DNA of 64,000 nt from Trichocoleus sp. FACHB-40 (GCF_014695915.1 NZ_JACJPF010000087.1:1-64000); one strand, 5' to 3'. Counted from the stretch's first letter, positions 8,320 through 17,109 are shown. Translations and numbers: made by a program. Notes: a model not told the origin generated them from the letters alone.

Positions 8320-9384
8320 TTACGCTTGTTTCAGGCACCGAGTATCTTTCCCACCATTTTTGCAAGCTTCAAACGTAACTTTTTTAGTTAAAATTGCATC
8401 TTTTGTTTGGGCTACTTTCTGCTGCAAATCTGTTGATACTGCCTCATTGTATTTCCCAATATAAAGAATATCCGGTTTTTCCAAACCAAGAGTGTAAATT
8501 TCCCCTTTGAGATTACCTTTTACAGCGAGATCGGCTAAGTATGCGATCGCTAAATCAATTCGCTTCACCGCACTGGTTAATACCGACTTCGGTGCAACCT
8601 CCAACTGATCCGCTGTATTGCCAAAGGTGTAAACTCCTTTATCAGCAGCAGTTTGCAACACCGCTGGCGAAGCATTATCCAACCACTGATAAATTACATC
8701 CACCCCAGAAGAAATTAACGCCAATGTTGCTTCCTTCGCCTTAGCAGCATCGTTCCAGTCACCCGTATAACTTGGAGCTACTTTAATATCAGGCTTAATC
8801 GACTTTGCACCCAACTCAAATCCCCGCAATTCTTCATCAGTTGCTTGAAAAGATTGGGCAGCAAGATAAGCCATTTTATTTGATTTTGACATCGAAGCTC
8901 CCAGGATGCCGCACAAATAACTTGCTTGCAGGTGATCTATCCGCAAAGATGCCATATTTGCCCCAGTCACCGCACCATTGACACCCACAAAAAACGTCTT
9001 GGGAAATTGTGGTGCTACCTGTTGAATTGCCGCATCAAATTGTCCGCCGTGAGCATATACTAAGTTGTAGCCGCGTCGCGCAAAATCTGATAAAGCTTCT
9101 GCCTGATCTGCTTGTTCTACTTTCTCAACATAAGCGGTTTCAACTCCTAATTTCTCCTTAGCAGTTGTCACACCTTGATAACCTGTTTGGTTCCAAGCTT
9201 TATCAGTAATAATTCCTGGTAGCACAATAGCTGTCTTGAAACTTTTAGCATCACTGACGGCAGAATTTTCTGCTGTCGGTGTTGTGGAATTTTGATTAGC
9301 ACTACAAGCTTTCAGCAGTAAACTGCTGCCAAAAGCAGCTGAACCATAAATGATAAAGTCACGCCGATTATACCTGAAAGCCAT
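8320..9384 (-). CDS. BMP-family substrate-binding lipoprotein (cassette A)
   Basis: A 354-residue periplasmic binding protein of the Bmp (PnrA) family, which binds nucleosides in characterised cases. The N-terminus MAFRYNRRDFIIYGS contains a twin-arginine motif followed by a lipobox ending in LLKAC, so it is predicted to be Tat-exported and lipid-anchored. Typical BMP landmarks follow: IITDKAWNQTGYQG near residue 60, NLVYAHGGQFDAA, and the GDWNDAAKAKEAT stretch near residue 210. The ATG is preceded by AGGAGGA. It is first in the cassette A operon and diverges from the NCS1 permease gene across a 284-base region with an NtcA-type site. Confidence 0.92.
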   Translation of the reverse strand: MAFRYNRRDFIIYGSAAFGSSLLLKACSANQNSTTPTAENSAVSDAKSFKTAIVLPGIITDKAWNQTGYQGVTTAKEKLGVETAYVEKVEQADQAEALSDFARRGYNLVYAHGGQFDAAIQQVAPQFPKTFFVGVNGAVTGANMASLRIDHLQASYLCGILGASMSKSNKMAYLAAQSFQATDEELRGFELGAKSIKPDIKVAPSYTGDWNDAAKAKEATLALISSGVDVIYQWLDNASPAVLQTAADKGVYTFGNTADQLEVAPKSVLTSAVKRIDLAIAYLADLAVKGNLKGEIYTLGLEKPDILYIGKYNEAVSTDLQQKVAQTKDAILTKKVTFEACKNGGKDTRCLKQA

Positions 9385-9513
9385 GTTTATTCCTCCTACT
9401 GAGCTGGTAGCGATCGCGTCTAAGATTTAGCAATTTGAGTATTGCACTAAAACAAAATCGTGTATGTCACCATTATTTGACTGAGTTAAGACAAAATAAG
9501 CATTGATGTAGTT

Positions 9514-9519
9514 AAATTA
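9514..9519 (-). promoter_or_regulatory. Candidate -10 for cassette A
   Basis: Read on the minus strand the hexamer is TAATTT, which fits the TAN3T form of NtcA-activated promoters. It begins 21 bases beyond the end of the GTA-N8-TAC palindrome, the spacing expected for a class II NtcA promoter. Transcription from here would reach the BMP lipoprotein gene after a leader of about 120 bases. Confidence 0.4.
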
Positions 9520-9540
9520 ATACTTCTGTAGTTACAGATG

Positions 9541-9554
9541 GTATTCTGATATAC
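9541..9554. promoter_or_regulatory. NtcA-type palindrome between importer A and NCS1 permease
   Basis: GTATTCTGATATAC matches GTA-N8-TAC exactly and is followed by A. It sits between two divergent transport genes, 115 bases before the NCS1 permease and 157 bases before the BMP lipoprotein. On the minus strand a TAN3T -10 follows at 21 bases, the textbook spacing. On the plus strand the nearest TAN3T (TAGGAT, 9587-9592) is 32 bases away, so activation of cassette A is the better supported reading. Confidence 0.6.
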
Positions 9555-9668
9555 ATTTAACCGTGTCAGAGACTGCTGAAGTTAACTAGGATACGGATCG
9601 GCTGCGCGATCGCCTTCAAAATGACTTAATTGCCTTTAGTCCTTGATTAAGCATTACCTATTAGTTGT

Positions 9669-10958
9669 ATGAGTACCACCTCAGAACCAGAGTTAGTACA
9701 ATCGCAAGCCAATGAAGATTATCCCCTAAGCGCCGTTCCCCTGGAGGCGCGTAAATCTTTCTGGTCGTTGGCTCCCCTGCTGATGGGTTTTACGCTATAT
9801 TCGGGGACATTATTCGCCGGGGGTTTAGTTGGCCCCGCCTACCGCTTTTTTCCCGATTTAGTAGGCTTGATTATCATCGGTAACTTAATTCTTGGTGTCT
9901 ACGCCGCCGCACTCAGTTACATTGCTGCCAATACAGGACTTTCTACAGTTCTGATGGCACGGTTTAGTTTTGGTAGCATTGGTTCCCGTTGGGTAGATTT
10001 TATCCTGGGATTTACGCAAATTGGCTGGTATGCGTGGGGTTCGGCCTTGATGGCTGAATTAGCAAATAAGCTGTTAGGAATTCCTACAGGATGGAACTGG
10101 TTAATTATCCTATTCTTTACCTATTTTTTCTGTTCCACTGCTTATATTGGTTATCGGGCGATGGATTGGCTTTCGCGCATAGCCGTTCCTGCGATGCTGA
10201 TTTTGATGTTTTGGAGTTTAGCGATCGCACTCGGTAAAGTCGGCGGTTATAATGGTTTGCAAGCTATCGTGCCATCAAAACAGCTAGGAATTGGCGAAGC
10301 TTTGACAATTATTGTTGGCACCTTTGTCTCCGGCGGAACTCAAGCAACTAACTGGAGTCGCTTCGCTAAAAATGGTAAAACAGCCGCAATTAGCACTCTA
10401 GCAGCTTTCTTCTTTGGCAATGGCTTTTTAATCTTTTGTGGTGCCTTCGGCGCATTGGTTTACGGCAACGAAGATATTGTGCAAGTAATGGCACTGCAAG
10501 GATTATTATTTTGGGGTTTGGTGCTGTTGTTTTTGAATATGTGGACAACGCAAGATAATACTATTTATGCTTTTTCAGTAGCAGGCGCTCATATGTTTCG
10601 CACCAACAAGCGGACTGCTTTCGTGTTGGGTGGGGCGACGGTGGCTCTAGTTTTGGCTTGGGGTGGTATTTATAATATGCTAATTCCTTACCTAATCCTA
10701 CTCGGAACCTTCATTCCTCCCATTGGTGGTGTGGTGATGGCAGATTATTGGTTGCGTCGTCGGGGTGAGTTTCCATCTTTAGAAGAACGGCAACCCGCGT
10801 TTAATTGGGCTGGAATTATTGCTTATGTGTTAGCGAGCGCGATCGCATACATTGCACCTGGAGTTAAGCCGGTTAACGGCATTATTGCGGCGGTAATTCT
10901 CTACTTTGTTCTGAGCAAGGTTATTACGCAATCTTCGTCAAAAAAGGCAATTTATTGA
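9669..10958 (+). CDS. NCS1-family nucleobase permease (cytosine/uracil/purine type)
   Basis: A 429-residue, roughly twelve-segment transporter resembling CodB and other NCS1 cytosine/uracil/allantoin permeases. Family landmarks are the N-terminal PLEARKSFWSLAPLLMGF, the LMARFSFGSIGSRW stretch after the third segment and WTTQDNTIYAFSVAGA near residue 295. It would take up a free nucleobase with a cation. Its position beside the URC genes and an uracil phosphoribosyltransferase fits uracil, thymine or cytosine uptake; the exact substrate is inferred. It diverges from importer A and is followed by the 2-oxoglutarate oxygenase gene on the same strand 109 bases later. Confidence 0.88.
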   Translation: MSTTSEPELVQSQANEDYPLSAVPLEARKSFWSLAPLLMGFTLYSGTLFAGGLVGPAYRFFPDLVGLIIIGNLILGVYAAALSYIAANTGLSTVLMARFSFGSIGSRWVDFILGFTQIGWYAWGSALMAELANKLLGIPTGWNWLIILFFTYFFCSTAYIGYRAMDWLSRIAVPAMLILMFWSLAIALGKVGGYNGLQAIVPSKQLGIGEALTIIVGTFVSGGTQATNWSRFAKNGKTAAISTLAAFFFGNGFLIFCGAFGALVYGNEDIVQVMALQGLLFWGLVLLFLNMWTTQDNTIYAFSVAGAHMFRTNKRTAFVLGGATVALVLAWGGIYNMLIPYLILLGTFIPPIGGVVMADYWLRRRGEFPSLEERQPAFNWAGIIAYVLASAIAYIAPGVKPVNGIIAAVILYFVLSKVITQSSSKKAIY

Positions 10959-11067
10959 TTCTTAAAGTTAGAGCTTTTGCAACAATTATTGCGATTGGAC
11001 GCGGCTGTATAATTTATCATTCGCCTACGATACACGTATAACATCATATCTGCAAGAAAATAAAACG

Positions 11068-12027
11068 ATGACTAAAACATTGGTTAATATTCCTATCATT
11101 GATTTTGAACCTTTTCTCAGCGGTGATGCCGAAGCGCGGCAAGCTGTTGCTAGACAAATTTATCATGCTTGCCATGAAATCGGATTTATGTACCTAAATC
11201 CGGGAATACCAGCAACGTTAATAGACAATTTATTTGCTCAAACTAAGTTATTTTTTGAGCTACCATTTGACGTAAAAAATCAACTAGCGTGGGTTGATAA
11301 ATTCAGCAATCGCGGTTATGTTGGTGTAGAGCGAGAACGCCTCAATCCGGATAATCCAGGAGATTTGAAAGAAGCATTTAATGTAGGGAAAGAAGTTATT
11401 CCTGACCAAATCTCAACGCAGGATAAGTCTTCTTTAATTATTAATCAGTGGCCTGTTGGAGAAGACAAGTTTCGCCAAACGGTTTTGGAATTTTATCAAG
11501 CTTGTGCTGAAGCTGCTGATAAAATATGCCAAGCATTTGCGATCGCTCTCGAATTACCAGAGTCCTTCTTCGCTGACAAGCACGAAGAGCAAAATTATAC
11601 TCTAAGGCTACTTCATTATCCCCCACTGGAGCAAGCCGTCAAACCCGGACAAGTGCGTGCTGGCGAACATTCCGACTATGGCAGTTTCACCTTACTATTT
11701 CAAGATGAAGTCGGCGGTTTAGAAGTTCGCACTGCTGATGGCGAGTGGATCGCTGCACCCTACATTCCGGGTACTGTTGTCGTGAATACAGGGGATTTGA
11801 TGCAACAGTGGACGAATCACGAATTCTGCTCCACCAAGCATCGGGTAATGGTTCCCAGCGATGATAGAGTCAAGCGATCGCGTTATTCCGTTGCTTTTTT
11901 CTGCCATCCCAATAACGACGCGGAAATTGCCTGTATTGAGAGTTGTCAAGGAGAAAATCGTCCCCCACTTTATCCACCCATTTCAGCGGGAGACTATCTC
12001 CTGAGTAGATTACAAGCAACCTACTAA
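11068..12027 (+). CDS. 2-oxoglutarate/Fe(II)-dependent oxygenase, isopenicillin N synthase-like family
   Basis: A 319-residue cytosolic dioxygenase. An N-terminal DIOX_N-type region begins with VNIPIIDFEPFLSG, and the C-terminal double-stranded beta-helix carries the iron triad: His and Asp in GEHSDYGSF (about residues 200 and 202) and His in STKHRVMVP (about 257). The co-substrate-binding Arg and Ser are in RYSVAFF (about 272). The same family includes fungal thymine-7-hydroxylase, plant hormone oxidases and bacterial tool enzymes for small ring compounds. Placed just after a nucleobase permease and near URC genes, a thymine- or other pyrimidine/purine-oxidising role is plausible but not proven. 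The ATG follows an AT-rich leader without a strong ribosome site. Confidence 0.85.
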   Translation: MTKTLVNIPIIDFEPFLSGDAEARQAVARQIYHACHEIGFMYLNPGIPATLIDNLFAQTKLFFELPFDVKNQLAWVDKFSNRGYVGVERERLNPDNPGDLKEAFNVGKEVIPDQISTQDKSSLIINQWPVGEDKFRQTVLEFYQACAEAADKICQAFAIALELPESFFADKHEEQNYTLRLLHYPPLEQAVKPGQVRAGEHSDYGSFTLLFQDEVGGLEVRTADGEWIAAPYIPGTVVVNTGDLMQQWTNHEFCSTKHRVMVPSDDRVKRSRYSVAFFCHPNNDAEIACIESCQGENRPPLYPPISAGDYLLSRLQATY

Positions 12028-12062
12028 AGAAAGTGAAAAGTTGGTTGTAGAAACGCGATATT

Positions 12063-12126
12063 TAGCAGTCCTAAATGATTCGTGAAGGCGAGATACCCGA
12101 CTTCTTTAAGAAGCCGGGTATCTGAA
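12063..12126 (+). repeat. 64-base dispersed repeat with 33-base palindrome, copy 1
   Basis: The unit starts TAGCAGTCCTAAATGATTCG, continues GTGAAGGC, and ends in a palindrome at 12091-12123 built from AGATACCCGACTTCTT and its inverse. The first 27 bases are identical to copy 2 (19324-19350) in inverse orientation. The palindrome lies just after the oxygenase gene and could end its transcript, although no U-tract follows. Confidence 0.85.
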
Positions 12127-12211
12127 GGGTTAGCACCTGCATTGCTATTTCTCTATAGATGTATTGCACCCAACCCTTGAATTGCTATAGATCCTAGCAA
12201 TCGCAATTTTT

Positions 12212-12225
12212 GTAACCTGGCATAC
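12212..12225 (+). promoter_or_regulatory. NtcA-type palindrome upstream of importer B
   Basis: GTAACCTGGCATAC is an exact GTA-N8-TAC with the flanking T and A of the extended consensus. It lies 66-78 bases before the two likely start codons of the BMP lipoprotein gene. No perfect TAN3T is found 20-23 bases downstream; TAAAAC at 12253-12258 is the closest, about 27 bases away. Confidence 0.5.
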
Positions 12226-12302
12226 AATTATAACTGCTGCACTTTGCCAAGCTAAAACCAGTGGATTTGGGCAGTACAATCGGGCAATCAATGATACCCT
12301 TA

Positions 12303-13346
12303 ATGCAACTAAAACAAATTAGACAAATTCTTGGCAGTTTATCTTTAATAATTCCCCTGACGCTGATAGCTAGTTGTACTCAACAGCAAACCTCTCAATC
12401 CCCAGCACCCACAACAGAAACACAGGCAAGTCCTACCGCCGACAGCACAAAGCCTCGGTTAGCAATTGTTTTGGGTGGCCCCGCTAACGATGATTCTTGG
12501 AATGAAGCAGCCTACAATGCAGCTGAAAAACTCAAAGCTCAAGGCTATGATGTTACTATCTCTGAGTCTGTTGCTGATGCTGATATAGCGAGAGTTTTGC
12601 GCCAGTACGCTGAAAAAGGCTACAACGTGATTATCGGGCATTCCTATAATCACGGAGATGCAGTATTTCAAGTAGCCAAAGAATTTCCTAAAACTAATTT
12701 CGCATGGGCAGGCGCTGTAGGCAAAACATCGGAAAATGTCGCCGACTACGACCAACCTTTTTATCAAGGTGCTTATATGGTTGGTTTAGTAGCAGGAAAA
12801 CTCAGTAAAAGCGGTAAATTAGGAGCGCTTTACGGCTTTGATATTCCAGCTTGTCATGCAATGGGACAAGCGATGTTAGCAGGTGCCAAAACAGTCCGTC
12901 CCGATGCTACGCTGACAGCTACGGCTGTGGGAGACTGGTACGATATTGCTAAGGCGAAAGAGGCAGGAACCGCACAAGCAGAAACGGGAGTAGATTACTG
13001 GATTGGTTGCGGTCAAGCGCCAACTTTGGGAACAATTGAAGCCGCCAAAGCAAAGGGAGGCTATGCTACAGGTTATGTGGGAGATATGACTGCCTTGGGT
13101 GAAAATGTGGTTGCGGCTAATGTGCTGTGGAATATGGAACCTATCTTTAAGCAGATGTTAGATGACACAACATCTGGACAATTTGCTAACAAGTATTATC
13201 GCCTTTCCGTTGCCGAAGATGTGGTTCAGGTGAATACTAATTCCACAGTTAAAGATAAGTTGGGGGACGAAACTTTGAAAAAAATAGAAGAGACGCGACA
13301 GGAAATTTCCTCTGGTAAACTCAAAGTTCCGTTTGTGCCGAAATAG
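12303..13346 (+). CDS. BMP-family substrate-binding lipoprotein (cassette B)
   Basis: A periplasmic binding protein of the Bmp/PnrA family, about 347 residues. The signal peptide ends in the lipobox LIASC, giving a lipoprotein. BMP landmarks include GPANDDSWNEAAYNA near residue 45, NVIIGHSYNHGDAVFQVA and GDWYDIAKAKEAG near residue 215. I chose the ATG at 12303 because MQLKQIRQILGSLSL then makes a normal signal peptide; an ATG at 12291 and a GTG at 12261 are in frame upstream. It starts importer B, with the ATPase 102 bases later. It differs from the cassette A protein in using an ordinary rather than a Tat signal, suggesting independent origins. Confidence 0.9.
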   Translation: MQLKQIRQILGSLSLIIPLTLIASCTQQQTSQSPAPTTETQASPTADSTKPRLAIVLGGPANDDSWNEAAYNAAEKLKAQGYDVTISESVADADIARVLRQYAEKGYNVIIGHSYNHGDAVFQVAKEFPKTNFAWAGAVGKTSENVADYDQPFYQGAYMVGLVAGKLSKSGKLGALYGFDIPACHAMGQAMLAGAKTVRPDATLTATAVGDWYDIAKAKEAGTAQAETGVDYWIGCGQAPTLGTIEAAKAKGGYATGYVGDMTALGENVVAANVLWNMEPIFKQMLDDTTSGQFANKYYRLSVAEDVVQVNTNSTVKDKLGDETLKKIEETRQEISSGKLKVPFVPK

Positions 13347-13448
13347 CGATATGCACCCGCTTTCCTCTGCGCCTGTCCGCACCTGGAGTGGTTAATTGCC
13401 TTAACAAAGTTCACGGAGCAAATAGAACTGCTATAACCATTAGCAATT

Positions 13449-14960
13449 ATGCAAACTCCTGTAGTAGAAATGCGGGGCATTACTAAAAGATTCCCTGGAA
13501 TCGTTGCCAATGATAGCGTAAAGTTTGAGTTGCAATTAGGGGAAATTCATGCTCTTTTAGGAGAGAATGGGGCGGGGAAAACCACGCTGATGAATATTCT
13601 CTGCGGCTTGTATGAACCAGATGAAGGTGAGATTTTGCTGGAGGGAAAATCGGTGCAATTTCGCTTTCCGGGGGAAGCGATCGCATCGGGTATCGGCATG
13701 GTACATCAACACTTTATGCTGGTAGAAAGTCTCACGGTTGCAGACAACTTAGTTTTGGGACAATCAGGACAACCGCTAATCCGAGAAAACCCAAAAAAAC
13801 TCCATCAGCGTCTGCGAAGTTTAGCAGAACAGTATGGATTACAAATCGACCCAGCAGCAGAAGTTTGGCAGCTATCGCTGGGAGAACAGCAACGGGTGGA
13901 AATTCTCAAAGCCATCTATCGAGGCGCGAAAGTATTAATATTAGATGAACCTACCGCAGTTTTGGCTCCCCAGGAAGTAGAGGGATTTTTACAGACATTA
14001 AGAAATTTGGCTGCTGGGGGTACATCAATCATTTTTATTAGTCATAAATTAAATGAAGTCTTGGCAATATGCGATCGCGTAACTGTACTGCGAGATGGAC
14101 GCACAATTACCACAGTGTTAACATCTGCATCAGATGAGCGGGAATTAGCTCAAATGATGGTAGGACGTGAAGTTAATAAAGTTATCAGAATTGAGAGACA
14201 GTCCCAATCCCCAATCCCCAGTCCCCAGTCCCCAGTCCCCAGTTCCCAATCCCCAGTCCCCAATTCCCCATTAATTATTCGTGATTTGTGGGTAGAAAAT
14301 GACCGAGGATTGCCAGCATTAAAGGGAATAAATCTCGCAGTTAATGCTGGAGAAATTGTGGGAATTGCTGGAGTCGATGGTAACGGACAGCGAGAATTAG
14401 AGGAAGCGATCGCATCTTTACGTCCAATACGCGGCGAAATAAATCTAAATGGCACCCTCGCCCACATTCCCTCAGACCGCTACACAATGGGGTTAATCCC
14501 AGATTTCAGCGTTGCTGATAACTTAGTGTTGCGGGATATTCAAAAGCCACCATTCAACAAAAAAGGCTTATTGCGTCCAACTGCAATTGTCCGCCACTGC
14601 ACCCAGCTAGTAGAACGCTACCTGATTCGCACCCCCAGCCCCCACACCCACGTCGGTAAACTCTCCGGTGGAAACGGGCAGAAAGTAGCGATCGCTAGAG
14701 AACTTTCGCGCAGTCCTCAAATTGTCTTAGCCGCCCAACCAACACGGGGATTAGATATTAGCGCCATTGAGTATGTACATCAACAACTAATTGCCCAAAG
14801 AGATGCAGGTGCAGCAGTGTTGCTGATTTCCACAGAACTCGAAGAGATATTAAATTTAAGCGATCGCATCGCTGTACTTTACGAAGGCGCGATCGCGGGT
14901 ATCGTTGATGCTAATGCTGATGTGCGCCACTTAGGATTAATGATGGCAGGAAAACATTAA
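13449..14960 (+). CDS. BMP-family nucleoside ABC importer, double ATPase (cassette B)
   Basis: A 503-residue double ABC protein. The first domain has GENGAGKTTL, a signature LSLGEQQRVEI and Walker B LILDEPTAVL; the second has GVDGNGQREL, LSGGNGQKVAI and AAQPTRGLD. Between the two domains (residues about 251-274) lies a proline/serine/glutamine-rich segment encoded by CCCCAGT/CCCAATC heptamer repeats, which is not present in the cassette A and C homologues at this place. The frame is intact, so the repeat is tolerated as a linker extension. It lies between the lipoprotein gene and the first permease gene of cassette B. Confidence 0.92.
   Translation: MQTPVVEMRGITKRFPGIVANDSVKFELQLGEIHALLGENGAGKTTLMNILCGLYEPDEGEILLEGKSVQFRFPGEAIASGIGMVHQHFMLVESLTVADNLVLGQSGQPLIRENPKKLHQRLRSLAEQYGLQIDPAAEVWQLSLGEQQRVEILKAIYRGAKVLILDEPTAVLAPQEVEGFLQTLRNLAAGGTSIIFISHKLNEVLAICDRVTVLRDGRTITTVLTSASDERELAQMMVGREVNKVIRIERQSQSPIPSPQSPVPSSQSPVPNSPLIIRDLWVENDRGLPALKGINLAVNAGEIVGIAGVDGNGQRELEEAIASLRPIRGEINLNGTLAHIPSDRYTMGLIPDFSVADNLVLRDIQKPPFNKKGLLRPTAIVRHCTQLVERYLIRTPSPHTHVGKLSGGNGQKVAIARELSRSPQIVLAAQPTRGLDISAIEYVHQQLIAQRDAGAAVLLISTELEEILNLSDRIAVLYEGAIAGIVDANADVRHLGLMMAGKH
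14201..14270. repeat. Heptanucleotide repeat inside the cassette B ATPase gene
   Basis: About ten imperfect copies of CCCCAGT/CCCCAATT occur in tandem. This is the short tandemly repeated repetitive sequence type common in filamentous cyanobacteria. It is in frame and encodes a Pro-Ser-Gln-rich linker. Confidence 0.9.
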
Positions 14961-14979
14961 AAATTAAACAGGAGGGAGA

Positions 14980-16056
14980 GTGGTAATTGAAAAATTAAAA
15001 GAAAACACTAAAAAGAAACACAAACAAAAACCATCTTCTTTTTTGCCTCTTGCTGGTTGGGGAAATCGCATGAAGCCTTTCTTCGGCGCAATTCTCGCCC
15101 TCGCCTTGGGAGGAATATTAATTGCCCTAGCTGGAGTTAATCCCTTAAAAGCCTATCAGGTAATGGTGTTTGAGGCATTTGGGGGAACTCGCCAACTTAC
15201 AGAAACAATTCTCAAAGCTACACCCTTATTAATTATTGGCTTAGGGTTAACAGTTGCCTTCCGCAGCAAAGTTTGGAATATCGGCGCAGAAGGACAGTAT
15301 TATATCGGCGCATTATGTGGCAGCATTGTCGCCCTGACGCTGCCCAACTTATCTCCTTGGTTACTAATTCCCCTAATGCTAATTGCAGGCGGAATTGGCG
15401 GAATGCTGTGGAGTGGAATAGCCGGATTGCTGCACATCAAGCGGGGCATGAATGTGATCATCTGCACCCTGATGTTGAATTATATTGCCATCTTGCTAGT
15501 TCAGTATGTCGCCCGCAGTCCCTTAAGAGATCCGAATGGTTTTTTGCCAGAGTCAACGCAATTTAGTGCAGCAGCACAAATTCCAACCTTGTTTGGCGGA
15601 CGGCTGCACCTGGGCGTAGTGCTGGCGCTGGTACTGGTACTCGTAATATATATTTTGCTTTGGCGCACACCTCTGGGATTTAAGTTGCGGGCAGTTGGTT
15701 CTCGCGCCAGCGTCGCCCGCACAGCTGGAATGAACGTCACGGGGAGTATTCTCACCGCCTTGATGCTGAGTGGCGCACTAGCTGGCATTGCTGGGATTAT
15801 CGAGGTAAGTTACACCTACACGCGCCTGAAGGGTAACATTTCTGGAGGTTATGGGTTTAGTGGGATTCTGGTAGCCTTACTGGGACAGTTGCATCCAGTG
15901 GGCGTGTTAATTGCATCTGTTTTGTTTTCTGCCTTGACAATTGGGGCAGAAGGGTTGCAAGTTTCCTTGCAAGTGCCAGCTGCGGTTTCCCAAGTAATAC
16001 AAGCGCTAGTGGTGCTATTTGTAATTGTCGGGGATGCGATCGCTCGCAACAAGTAA
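14980..16056 (+). CDS. BMP-family nucleoside ABC importer, permease 1 (cassette B)
   Basis: A 358-residue BPD_transp_2 membrane protein. A GTG start is supported by GGAGGG immediately upstream (14971-14976). A short basic N-terminus (KLKENTKKKHKQKPSS) precedes the first membrane segment. Family motifs are VWNIGAEGQYYIGALCGS near residue 100, RGMNVIICTLMLNYIA near 158 and RAVGSRASVARTAGMNV near 238. It begins 19 bases after the ATPase stop and is followed by permease 2 after 41 bases, so the cassette is a compact operon. Confidence 0.9.
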   Translation: MVIEKLKENTKKKHKQKPSSFLPLAGWGNRMKPFFGAILALALGGILIALAGVNPLKAYQVMVFEAFGGTRQLTETILKATPLLIIGLGLTVAFRSKVWNIGAEGQYYIGALCGSIVALTLPNLSPWLLIPLMLIAGGIGGMLWSGIAGLLHIKRGMNVIICTLMLNYIAILLVQYVARSPLRDPNGFLPESTQFSAAAQIPTLFGGRLHLGVVLALVLVLVIYILLWRTPLGFKLRAVGSRASVARTAGMNVTGSILTALMLSGALAGIAGIIEVSYTYTRLKGNISGGYGFSGILVALLGQLHPVGVLIASVLFSALTIGAEGLQVSLQVPAAVSQVIQALVVLFVIVGDAIARNK

Positions 16057-16097
16057 AAAGGCCCAAGAAACAGAGAATTCTTTTATTTTTTACCTTT

Positions 16098-17066
16098 ATG
16101 CCTTGGGAACAAATTCTCACCTGGAGTTTCCTAATTGCCTTAATAGCAGCAGGTATTCGCCTCGCTGTCCCCATATTACTCGCCGTATTGGGAGAAATTA
16201 TTACCGAACGTGCCGGAGTGTTAAACCTGGGACTGGAAGGCGTGATGCTAGTCGGAGGACTGGCAGGCTTTACAGTTGCCTACGGACTGGAGAACACTGC
16301 AAAACTACCACTTATCGGCGCTTGGGCGGGTTTGGGTGCGGGACTGCTAGCAGGAATGTTGATGGGGTTGCTAATGGCAGTAATGACGGTGACATTCAAA
16401 GCCGACCAAGTAGTAGCAGGAGTCACAATGGTACTGTTTGGTCAGGGATTAACAACCTATCTCTACCGACAGCAGTTTGGTTCCTTGACGGCGCGAGTTA
16501 CAGGTTTAGTAGATTTGCCGTTGCCAGTTTTATCGCAGATTCCGATCATCGGGGAGTTGCTGTTTACCCACAATGTCATGGTTTATATCAGTGTGGCATT
16601 GGTTTTCTGTTGCTGGTTTCTCCTATTTCGGACTCGCTGGGGCTTACAAATTCGCGCCGTAGGGGAAAATCCTGCCGCCGCCGACACCTCCGGAATTAAT
16701 GTGGAACGCACCCGCTATGCAAGCTTACTGCTGGGTTCAGCGCTGACAGGTTTGGGTGGCGCAGTCCTGACAGTCGCCCAACTGCACATATTCCGGGAGG
16801 GAATTACCGCCGGACGCGGTTGGATAGCTGTTGCTTTAGTATTCTTTGCCCGTTGGCGACCTGCGCGGGCGCTTTGGGGGGCGTTGCTATTTGGCATTGC
16901 CGATGCCTTACAGTTTCGCATACAAGCATTAGGTTCAAAGGAGTTGCCTTATGAGTTTTTGCTGATGCTGCCTTATGTTCTTACATTAGTGGTGTTGTTG
17001 CAACGTACCCCTCGCAGTGATGTTCCTGCTGCTTTGGGTGTGCCGTATTTTAAGGGGAAACGTTGA
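16098..17066 (+). CDS. BMP-family nucleoside ABC importer, permease 2 (cassette B)
   Basis: A 322-residue BPD_transp_2 membrane protein with about nine hydrophobic segments. It has the ERAGVLNLGLEGVMLVGG motif near residue 38 and the coupling loop RAVGENPAAADTSGINV near residue 195. It is the last gene of cassette B and ends 15 bases before a perfect 28-base palindrome. Together with permease 1 it would form the membrane channel of the importer. Substrate specificity cannot be read from sequence. Confidence 0.9.
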   Translation: MPWEQILTWSFLIALIAAGIRLAVPILLAVLGEIITERAGVLNLGLEGVMLVGGLAGFTVAYGLENTAKLPLIGAWAGLGAGLLAGMLMGLLMAVMTVTFKADQVVAGVTMVLFGQGLTTYLYRQQFGSLTARVTGLVDLPLPVLSQIPIIGELLFTHNVMVYISVALVFCCWFLLFRTRWGLQIRAVGENPAAADTSGINVERTRYASLLLGSALTGLGGAVLTVAQLHIFREGITAGRGWIAVALVFFARWRPARALWGALLFGIADALQFRIQALGSKELPYEFLLMLPYVLTLVVLLQRTPRSDVPAALGVPYFKGKR

Positions 17067-17081
17067 GACTAGAAAAATTGT

Positions 17082-17109
17082 AAGTTGGGTTTCGCGCGAA
17101 ACCCAACTT
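17082..17109. terminator. Perfect 28-base palindrome between convergent genes
   Basis: AAGTTGGGTTTCGC and its exact complement form a stem of up to 14 pairs between the importer B permease and the convergent porin gene. The position suits a bidirectional terminator. No long U-tract follows on either side. The TTGGGTTTCG core also occurs in dispersed repeats near 48130 and 56600, so it may be a repeat serving this role. Confidence 0.55.

Noticed and set aside
16025-16699. 224-codon frame overlapping two permease genes
   Set aside because: It straddles the end of permease 1 and most of permease 2 of importer B in a different frame and encodes a Arg/Ser/Cys-rich sequence without homology.
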